The notes under the pieces: model-generated
Told to the model about the DNA's origin: nothing
Databases searched by the model: none
Seen by the model: only the letters and a program-made list of their open reading frames with translations
In this document: piece after piece, positions 6,375 to 12,562 of the stretch
Layout of the letters: each line of letters begins with the position of its first letter
How positions within the stretch are numbered: position 1 is the first letter of the stretch
Made by a program: the position numbers and the translations under genes
Source: Sulfuriflexus sp032250955
GTDB lineage: Bacteria; Pseudomonadota; Gammaproteobacteria; AKS1
DNA: 12,562 bases
NCBI RefSeq assembly: GCF_032250955.1
Contig: NZ_JAVVES010000068.1
Location: 1 to 12,562 of the forward strand
Reading direction: 5' to 3'

Positions 6375-6568
6375 TCAAGATAACTCTGTACTACGTGGCG
6401 AAACTTCTTCGACGTTGAATAACGAATAGATTTTTTTCAACTTGGCCGCGACCGCCTTGTGCTCTTTCCAAGAGACAAACTCGGTGAATTACGCACCATG
6501 CGTACATGCTCAGCTGGATTTTTGTCTCTGGCATAGACAAGATGTTTACGTATTAATGCGTATTGTAT
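6375..6568 (-). mobile_element. Degenerate IS256-family (Mutator) transposase fragment
   Basis: Two minus-strand reading frames together resemble part of an IS256-family transposase. One frame, running down from 6568 and passing 6511, reads AEHVRMVRNSP, similar to the family's (C)IVHMVRNSL. The other, from 6488 to the TGA at 6375-6377, reads FTEFVSWKEHKAVAAKLKKI then YSLFNVEE, similar to the family pattern yVSWKdrKaVaadLk.IY.a.t.ea. In intact enzymes these two motifs are directly consecutive; here a frameshift lies between them (about 6485-6495). No DDE residues, terminal inverted repeats or target duplications are visible, so it is a short internal relic that cannot move. Recognition rests on remembered family motifs, and the outer limits are only approximate. 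Confidence 0.6.
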
Positions 6569-6709
6569 CTAAAGAAGAAAACAGAATAGTCTCGATTAAA
6601 GTATAGGAAAATAGTAGCAGAGTTATTGTGTATTACTTAATTGCAGTGCGGATGATGCTGGGTTAAATACATTTACAGACAAAATTACTGCCTACGAATG
6701 AAAGAACAC

Positions 6710-6715
6710 GGAGGG
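6710..6715 (+). promoter_or_regulatory. Ribosome binding site of the RHS gene
   Basis: GGAGGG lies 7 nt before the ATG at 6723. It supports this start, and the signal peptide that follows agrees with it. Confidence 0.75.
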
Positions 6716-6722
6716 TTCTTCT

Positions 6723-9700
6723 ATGAAGAGTCATAGCCTATCGGACCTGACAACAGGTATCCGCCGCTTTATCCTGTATGCTTGCGCAGCATTATTATTT
6801 TCCACTCAATCATACGCAGTCAACCGTATTCACACGCCAGGGCAGTTCTCAACAAATAGTGTAGGGGCGGCGACCTATACCGTTCCGATTGAAGTCCCTC
6901 CCGGTACCAATGGCCTCGCACCAAAATTATCCCTTGAATATAACAGCCAGCGTGGCGATGGATTGCTCGGTGTTGGCTGGGCGTTGGGTGGTCTACAAGT
7001 TATCACTCGCTGTCCACAAACAATGTCACAGGACGGTGTGCGGGGACGTGTAAGTTTTGATGAAAATGACCGGTTCTGCCTGGGTGGGCAACGCCTCATG
7101 CTTGAATCCGGTACTTATGGTGTCAATGGCGCCGAGTATCGAACAGAGAGTGAAACTTTTGCCAAAATTATTTCATACGGCAATGTCAACAATGGGCCCG
7201 CCTGGTTCAAGGTGTGGACTAAAGACGGTCGTATCCTGGAGTTCGGTAATTCATCGAGTTCGCAAATTACCGGGTTCGGGTATTTATCACCGGTTATTTC
7301 CTGGGCGGTGAACAAGGTTAGTGATGCCAGTACTAACTACTACACAGTCAGTTATGCGCAAAATACTTCTGGCGTATTCTGGCCGGTACGCATCGATTAT
7401 ACAGGCAATGACAACACCGGGCTGGCCCCGTATAACTCGGTAGAGTTTCTGTATTTCAGCCCGCGCCCGAATGGTACGGTGATGTTGCCAAACCCGTATC
7501 AGACCTCGAACCTCGATGTCCTGCTCGGCGGCATCCGGACGAAGAACACCGGCGCTATCGTCAAGGATTACTGGCTTAGCTTCAATACCGGTGCGGCAAC
7601 GAGCCGTATCAAGCTCACCGCTGTCACCGAATGCGGTGGGGGTAGCAGTTCCTACTGCCTGCCTCCGACCAGGTTTGAGTGGCAAGAGCCCACGGTCGGC
7701 CCGCAAAACTTTAGCTGGACAGGGGGTACTGGAGTAGGCGCAGCGGGATGGCGTCTTGCCGACCTGTTTGGTGATGGCCGCAAGGTCTACTACTCGAATA
7801 ATGGTGCGGGCACACACTACGCAACCCAGGTTAACGCGGATGGCACAAAGCAGACCTGGACGTGGACGGGAGGGCATGGAACGGCAAACGGTGGCTGGCA
7901 GGTCGGCGATCTCTTTGGTGATGGCAGGGAGGTTTTTTATACCTTTTCCAGTAGCGGCACGCATTATGCCACGCAACTTAATCGAGACGGGACGGTTCAG
8001 AACTGGACCTGGACCGGCGGTCACGGGGCCGGTGGCACAGGTTGGAAACTCGCCGACCTCTTCGGCGACGGTCGACAACTTTATTACACGCATGCAAGTA
8101 ACGGCACCCACTATGCAACACGCCTGAACCCGGACGGTACGGTGCAGAATTGGACCTGGAGCGGTGGGCACACGGTGAAAAACGCCGGCTGGCGAACGGC
8201 CAACCTGTTTGGCGATGGACGCAAACTTTTTTATTCTATTCAGGCGACTGTCGGTACGCCAACGCAATCGGCATCGTTTACCCACTACGTTACCCGGTTA
8301 AACCCGGACGGCACACGCGACAATTTCTCACACACCTCGCAGAAGGCCCTGTACAACCAGGGCTGGGATGTCGCTGATATCTTTGGTGATGGCCGCGATG
8401 CCTTCTTCATGCAGGCATCGACCGGCGAGCGTTTCGCCTTCCGTGTGAGCCCCAACCCGGACGCAGGGCCAACCAAGTTAGCAATTTCGAATTACGGGTT
8501 TGGTGCGACCTCACCGGTCGGTGATCTAGGCTGGCGACTGGTTGACCTGTTCGGTGATGGCCGCAAGGTCTATTACACGCACTGGAGTAACGGTCAGCAC
8601 TATGCGGTCAGACTGGATCCTTTAAACCCATCGCCCCAGTCCTGGACCTGGACGGGGGGCCATGGTGTCGGCAATGCCGGGTGGGAGATGGGTGATTTGT
8701 TCGGCGACGGACGAGCCAGCTATTACACGCACTCGACCAATGGCACCCACTACGTTACGCGTTTCAGTTCCGCCCACCCTGATGTCATCACGAAGGTAAC
8801 CTCGGGTCTTACTGCAACCATTGACATCGCCTACAAGCCATTGACGGATAATACCCCGGATTTTTATACCAAGGATACTGACGCGAGCTATCCCATCGTC
8901 GACCTGCGGGCCCCCATCCATGTTGTGCAAGAAGTCAGCAAGAGCAACGGCATTGGTGGTTACAGTACCGACACATATAGCTACAAGGGCGTAAAGTCTG
9001 ACCTTGATGGTCGTGGTTTTCTCGGTTTTCGTGAGGTCTCCGTTTACAATGATGTGCTACAAACCACTGTTAGCACTGAATATAGACAGGACTGGCCCTA
9101 CATCGGCCTGCCGTCAACCGTCACCAAAAGCCATCCCGGGGGCAACCTGAACCGCGTCACCAATACCTATGCGGCAACGAATTTCACTGGTAGTCGTTAT
9201 TTCCCATACCTGGCCGAGCGAGTAGAGCAGTCATGGGACACCGACGGAACGCCGCTACCAACAGTAACGACAAGTAACCAGTATGACTGCACCACGTCGC
9301 TGACTAATTGTTATGGCAATCTCACTCAATCAACGAGGGCTGCGAGTGATGGCTACAGCAAGACGGCCGTTAATACGTATTCGAACGATGTAACTAATTG
9401 GTTCATTGGCAGACTGACACACTCGGCGGTGAGCAGTGGTGCCATTACACGCACCACTGCCTACGAGTACAATGCACAGGGCTTACGCAGTAAAAAGATC
9501 ATCGAGCCTGACACTATCCCGCTCAGGCTCGAGACTGCCTATGTCTATAGCGGTCTGGGTAATGTCACCAGCACAACAGTATCCTCGCCTGCCACTGGCG
9601 AGCAGGCCATCCAATCGCGCACCTCAAGTGCGGGTTATGATAGCCGGGGTCGTTTTCCCACTTCCGTTAGCAATGCCCTCGGCCACACCGAGACACGCCA

Positions 9701-12530
9701 GTACGATAGCTGGTTTGGGGTGGTCTTTAATCTCACAGGCCCCAATTCACTATCGACGCTAAATTACTACAATGACCTGGGCCTGATGTATAAAGAAACA
9801 AAGGCAGATGGGACGATTACTCGTAATAACTGGTATTTCTGTAGTACCTGTACTGAGAACCCGTATTACGTCTGGAACCGACCACTTTCTTCTGATGATG
9901 CCACGTCAAATGGCGCCTGGACAAAAACTTACTATGATAGCCTTGATCGCGTTATTCGTCGGGAAACCCAGGGCTTTGATGGTAGCGGGTCAACACCGGT
10001 CATCGTAGAACTGACTGAGTATGATGCGGCAGGGCGTGTCGCACGAACCTCACGGCCATTTATCGATGGCTCGAGCAATATTCAATGGACAAGTTATACC
10101 TATGACGTGCTGGGTCGTGTGACCAGTACGACAAGGCCGGATAACAGCTATGCAGAGTTTGACTACAACGGCCTGGTCACGAAAAGCAGGGTCTACGTAA
10201 GCGCCGGCCAGTATCAACTGACCACGACAACCTTCAACAGCCGTGGTGAAAAACTACAGATCACGGACGACCTGGGTCAGTCTATCAATTCCAGCTATGA
10301 CGGTTTCGGCAACCTGCAAAGCGTCACCGTCGCTAGTGGCAGCCCCATCACCATGCAGTACGACACCCTCGGCCGCAAGACGCAAATGGTCGATCCGGAC
10401 AAGGGCACATGGACCTACGTCTATAACGCCGTTGGGGAACTGGTCAAGCAGACCAACGCCCGTAACCAGATCACCACCATGACCTATGACAACCTCGGCC
10501 GTCGCACACAGCGCACCGAGCCCGATCTTGTCTCGAGCTGGTACTTCGATACGCTAAAAGGTGGGGCCACCTGCTCGCAGGGGATCGGCAAACTCTGCGA
10601 GGTCGAGACCAACAATGGCTACAGCCGGGTGCACAGTTACGACAGTCTCGGACGCCCGACTTCGACCCGCAATACGATAGATGGCACGTATATTTACACG
10701 GCCTCGGTGACTTATGATGCCAACGGCCGCGTTAACTCCCAGACCTACCCGACGAACTTCAAGACGAAGACGGTCTATACACCCCTGGGCTATCCTCAAA
10801 AGGTAACAAACAGTTCCGGTACTACCGTTTACTGGCAGGCCGACAGCATTGATGCTGAAGGTGGCGTCACGCAAGCCACCCTTGGTAACGGCCTTACTGT
10901 CAATCGTAACTTTGAGGCCGAGACCGGCCGCCTGGCCAATATTCGCGCGAGCAATTTTTTCGGTGATCGGCAGAATTTTGCCTATACCTACGACTGGCTC
11001 GACAATATGCTCACGAGGGAGGACATCGTCAAGGCCAGCCTCGAGAACGCGAGCTACGATAGCCTCAGCCGTTTGCTCTCGACCTCAGGCGCGACACTAC
11101 CAACGCTCGGGTTTGAATACAGTGATAACGGCAACCTGACATATAAATCGGATACGGGCACATATAGCTATTCGGCCGGTGGCGCCCGGCCCCATGCCGT
11201 GACACAGATCACGGGCAGCGTTAACACCACGTTCACCTATGATGCGAACGGCAATGTCACTTCCGGCAATGGCCGCACACTTACCTGGACCAGCTATGAC
11301 CTGCCGGCCACGATCACCCGCAACGGCCAGACCAGCAGCTTTGTGTATGACGCTGATCACGAACGCAGCAAACAGGTCAGCCCGAATGGCACCACGCACT
11401 ACGTCAACCCGGCAGGTGGCGCCGGTCTGTTCTACGAGCGCACGCAGAGCGGTTACCAGACCACGCACCGCCAGTACATCAGCGTCGCCGGCCAGGTCGT
11501 CGCCGTGGTGGAAAAGAAGGGCTTTACGGAGAAGACCTACTACTGGCACACGGATAACCTGGGCAGCCTGGCCGTGATTACTGATCAGTCGGGGAACGTC
11601 CAGCAACGCTGCGACTACGACGCCTTTGGCAAGCGTACCTGCGATAGCACACCGCTGTTCAGCCGCGGCTTTACCGGTCATGAGCACCTCTACGACGGTC
11701 TTATCCACATGAACGGCCGTGTCTACGACCCGCAGGTCGGGCGGTTCCTGTCAGCCGATCCCTTCGTGGCGAATCCTGATAATGCCCAGAGCTATAACCG
11801 TTATAGCTATGTCGAGAACAGTTCGTTCAAGTATGTAGACCCGACTGGATTTGCACCGATAACTATCCGTATTACCTGCGGAATAACTGATTGCGGTCCA
11901 GGTGTCGGACTTGTAGTCTGTCCTACAACTTGTTCACCACCTCTTTCAAATAGTCAACTTGGATCGACGCTTGCCTCTCCAGTCGGTTCGAATCCGGGCA
12001 GTTCCTTTAACGCTTTCTCTGTTGCGCAGTCGACAAATACATTTGCACTCAGTCCTACGGGTATAGGTTTTGGGGTTGGTAACCCTGGATTCGATAGTCG
12101 GACGATTGGATCCAGATTCAGTAGTTTGACGACCATATCGGGTAGAATTCCTAGTGGATTTAATCCGAATGACACAAGGGGTGGCTTTAATGCGAGTGGT
12201 GAAAGTCTTGTATTTCATCCAGATAACTTTGACCCTAACACTGCTTCATTAATACTTATAATAGCTGGATCATCAGTCGTGTCTGAGATTGCTTTTGCAA
12301 GAGCTGTAATTGCATTAAGAGTTGGTTCTATTGCTACGAAGGCCAGAATACCAGTCGTTTCATCAGCTCAAGGCAAGCTTGCTAGCTTGGCTGAAAAATT
12401 TGGGACGACTATAGATAAGATTTTAGAACAGGGATTAAAAGGAAAACGCTTTAGAGACCTGGACAATAGTGGGAATATCAATATATTTGCCTCGTCAGAA
12501 AAATTCATGGGTAGTTTTCGGGGCAGGTAG
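6723..12530 (+). CDS. Secreted SpvB/TcdB-type RHS-repeat protein with variable C-terminal tip (putative polymorphic toxin)
   Basis: A 1935-residue exported protein built like a fused TcB-TcC/RHS cocoon. Residues 1-32 are a Sec signal peptide (basic FRR-type start, LYACAALLF core, cleavage after QSYA). Residues ~36-320 are the SpvB domain (TPGQFSTNSVGAATYTVPI, then GDGLLGVGWALGG). Residues 329-680 hold seven ~50-residue repeats with LFGDGR or IFGDGR cores. Residues ~683-780 look like the TcdB middle region (RGFLGFREV). Residues ~850-1640 carry many RHS/YD repeats (YDxxGR, YDSLGRPTS, YDTLGRKTQ). The RHS core is YYWHTDNLGSLAVITD (1606-1621), GRVYDPQVGRFLSADP (1665-1680) and YVDPTG (1704-1709). 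Residues 1710-1935 are the variable tip. The shell normally encloses a toxic C-terminus that it cleaves off after the core. There is no T6SS PAAR domain, so Sec export to the surface is likely (inference). Immunity gene and partners are not in the window. The frame is intact throughout. Confidence 0.95.
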   Translation: MKSHSLSDLTTGIRRFILYACAALLFSTQSYAVNRIHTPGQFSTNSVGAATYTVPIEVPPGTNGLAPKLSLEYNSQRGDGLLGVGWALGGLQVITRCPQTMSQDGVRGRVSFDENDRFCLGGQRLMLESGTYGVNGAEYRTESETFAKIISYGNVNNGPAWFKVWTKDGRILEFGNSSSSQITGFGYLSPVISWAVNKVSDASTNYYTVSYAQNTSGVFWPVRIDYTGNDNTGLAPYNSVEFLYFSPRPNGTVMLPNPYQTSNLDVLLGGIRTKNTGAIVKDYWLSFNTGAATSRIKLTAVTECGGGSSSYCLPPTRFEWQEPTVGPQNFSWTGGTGVGAAGWRLADLFGDGRKVYYSNNGAGTHYATQVNADGTKQTWTWTGGHGTANGGWQVGDLFGDGREVFYTFSSSGTHYATQLNRDGTVQNWTWTGGHGAGGTGWKLADLFGDGRQLYYTHASNGTHYATRLNPDGTVQNWTWSGGHTVKNAGWRTANLFGDGRKLFYSIQATVGTPTQSASFTHYVTRLNPDGTRDNFSHTSQKALYNQGWDVADIFGDGRDAFFMQASTGERFAFRVSPNPDAGPTKLAISNYGFGATSPVGDLGWRLVDLFGDGRKVYYTHWSNGQHYAVRLDPLNPSPQSWTWTGGHGVGNAGWEMGDLFGDGRASYYTHSTNGTHYVTRFSSAHPDVITKVTSGLTATIDIAYKPLTDNTPDFYTKDTDASYPIVDLRAPIHVVQEVSKSNGIGGYSTDTYSYKGVKSDLDGRGFLGFREVSVYNDVLQTTVSTEYRQDWPYIGLPSTVTKSHPGGNLNRVTNTYAATNFTGSRYFPYLAERVEQSWDTDGTPLPTVTTSNQYDCTTSLTNCYGNLTQSTRAASDGYSKTAVNTYSNDVTNWFIGRLTHSAVSSGAITRTTAYEYNAQGLRSKKIIEPDTIPLRLETAYVYSGLGNVTSTTVSSPATGEQAIQSRTSSAGYDSRGRFPTSVSNALGHTETRQYDSWFGVVFNLTGPNSLSTLNYYNDLGLMYKETKADGTITRNNWYFCSTCTENPYYVWNRPLSSDDATSNGAWTKTYYDSLDRVIRRETQGFDGSGSTPVIVELTEYDAAGRVARTSRPFIDGSSNIQWTSYTYDVLGRVTSTTRPDNSYAEFDYNGLVTKSRVYVSAGQYQLTTTTFNSRGEKLQITDDLGQSINSSYDGFGNLQSVTVASGSPITMQYDTLGRKTQMVDPDKGTWTYVYNAVGELVKQTNARNQITTMTYDNLGRRTQRTEPDLVSSWYFDTLKGGATCSQGIGKLCEVETNNGYSRVHSYDSLGRPTSTRNTIDGTYIYTASVTYDANGRVNSQTYPTNFKTKTVYTPLGYPQKVTNSSGTTVYWQADSIDAEGGVTQATLGNGLTVNRNFEAETGRLANIRASNFFGDRQNFAYTYDWLDNMLTREDIVKASLENASYDSLSRLLSTSGATLPTLGFEYSDNGNLTYKSDTGTYSYSAGGARPHAVTQITGSVNTTFTYDANGNVTSGNGRTLTWTSYDLPATITRNGQTSSFVYDADHERSKQVSPNGTTHYVNPAGGAGLFYERTQSGYQTTHRQYISVAGQVVAVVEKKGFTEKTYYWHTDNLGSLAVITDQSGNVQQRCDYDAFGKRTCDSTPLFSRGFTGHEHLYDGLIHMNGRVYDPQVGRFLSADPFVANPDNAQSYNRYSYVENSSFKYVDPTGFAPITIRITCGITDCGPGVGLVVCPTTCSPPLSNSQLGSTLASPVGSNPGSSFNAFSVAQSTNTFALSPTGIGFGVGNPGFDSRTIGSRFSSLTTISGRIPSGFNPNDTRGGFNASGESLVFHPDNFDPNTASLILIIAGSSVVSEIAFARAVIALRVGSIATKARIPVVSSAQGKLASLAEKFGTTIDKILEQGLKGKRFRDLDNSGNINIFASSEKFMGSFRGR
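7707..8762 (+). repeat. Seven tandem ~50-residue LFGDGR repeats (probable seven-bladed beta-propeller)
   Basis: Within the RHS protein, GW...DLFGDGRK.YYTH..NGTHYATRLNPDGT...WTWTGGHG-type units recur seven times. The LFGDGR cores start at residues 348, 397, 446, 495, 553, 609 and 659, that is 49, 49, 49, 58, 56 and 50 apart. They occupy the place where TcdB/SpvB proteins carry FG-GAP/VCBS repeats and propeller domains. Copies 1-4, 6 and 7 are close; copy 5 (IFGDGRDAFFMQASTGERFA) is the most divergent. The DNA copies differ at many third positions, so they are old or under selection rather than freshly duplicated. Seven units suggest a closed seven-bladed propeller (inference). Confidence 0.8.
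11850..12530 (+). other. RHS C-terminal tip region, putative effector domain of unknown type
   Basis: The part of the RHS protein after the DPTG core motif (residues 1710-1935). It begins with a cysteine cluster (Cys1719, 1724, 1733, 1737), then a Gly/Ser/Asn/Pro-rich low-complexity stretch to ~1830. A hydrophobic helix-like segment (SLILIIAGSSVVSEIAFARA, 1842-1861) follows, and last comes a basic domain of ~55 residues (GKLASLAEKFGTTIDKILEQ, then GLKGKRFRDLDNSGNINIFA). Codons are clearly AT-richer than in the core just before it. I do not recognise a nuclease, deaminase, ADP-ribosyltransferase or protease signature. The final domain is short and ends abruptly, so it may be truncated. Position makes it the presumptive toxin. 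Confidence 0.65.
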
Positions 12531-12562
12531 CGCTCCAAGCGCGTGATATAAGGCGATTTCAG

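Larger units (their letters stand above)
6264..6722. other. AT-rich intergenic region with repeat, weak hairpin and transposase relic
   Basis: A 459-nt gap between the terminator and the RHS gene with no intact gene. From left to right it holds: CCATGC/GCATGG (6315-6320, 6329-6334) followed by GGC and six Ts (6337-6342), which could be a weak second terminator; three CGCGAAG copies (6345-6370); a decayed IS256-type transposase fragment on the minus strand (6375-6568); and an AT-rich section leading to the RHS start with a poor promoter candidate, TTGCAG (6641-6646) with TTAAAT (6663-6668). The base composition is lower in GC than in the flanking metabolic genes. The region looks like an old insertion site. 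Confidence 0.6.

Noticed and set aside
6468..6531. Inverted repeat AGAGACAAA (6471-6479) / TTTGTCTCT (6521-6529), extendable to 11 bp with a bulged A, considered as a structured RNA or recombination site
   Set aside because: Both arms fall inside the transposase relic (codons for ARDK and FVSW), the 41-nt loop is only weakly structured, and no integron or attachment-site core is visible. Chance within relic coding sequence is the simpler reading.
7287..8285. Minus-strand frame of 332 codons opposite the RHS propeller repeats
   Set aside because: It mirrors the repeated coding DNA of the plus strand and shows the same periodicity in antisense, with no start signal or domain.
12530..12542. GCGCT-CCA-AGCGC hairpin right after the RHS stop, considered as its terminator
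   Set aside because: The stem is only 5 bp and is followed by GTGATATAAGG without a T-run. The window ends 20 nt later, so no terminator can be claimed.

Overview
The window most likely comes from a gammaproteobacterium. The H+-pyrophosphatase and PPi-dependent phosphofructokinase pair, the Lys/Ala-rich protein tail and the DsrE-family lipoprotein fit methanotrophs and sulfur oxidisers of that class, but the genus cannot be read from the sequence. The conserved genes are moderately GC-rich. The intergenic DNA around 6.3-6.7 kb and the last ~680 nt of the large gene are visibly AT-richer.

Left part (79-4151, minus strand). In transcription order this holds a small unrecognised gene broken by a single-base frameshift (4151-3793), a PPi-dependent 6-phosphofructokinase (pfp, 3744-2431) and a K+-independent membrane H+-pyrophosphatase (hppA, 2118-79). 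The last two share one metabolite: PFP uses or makes PPi in glycolysis/gluconeogenesis, and HppA couples PPi hydrolysis to proton pumping. A perfect 10-bp hairpin follows pfp, so hppA may be transcribed partly separately.

Middle (4397-6263, plus strand). Adenylate kinase (adk) is divergent from the PPi genes and carries a ~195-residue C-terminal extension that ends in a histone-H1/AlgP-like Lys/Ala tail. PFP has a short tail of similar composition at its N-terminus. Biosynthetic reactions that release PPi often release AMP too, and Adk recycles the AMP, so the three enzymes form a plausible PPi/AMP energy-conservation neighbourhood. Next comes a predicted lipoprotein of the DsrE/DsrF-like fold, closed by a strong intrinsic terminator.

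Right part (6264-12562). A ~460-nt AT-rich gap holds a short CGCGAAG repeat and a decayed IS256-family (Mutator) transposase fragment on the minus strand. It is followed by a 1935-codon secreted SpvB/TcdB/RHS protein (6723-12530). This has a Sec signal peptide, an SpvB domain, seven ~50-residue 'LFGDGR' repeats (probable seven-bladed propeller), a TcdB-like middle region, many YD repeats, the RHS core ending in DPTG, and a variable C-terminal tip of different base composition. The tip is the likely toxin or effector part. Any immunity gene would lie beyond the right edge.

The points most worth a second look are the shared lysine-rich tails on Adk and PFP, the divergent RHS tip, the frameshifted gene upstream of pfp, and the transposase relic just upstream of the RHS gene.
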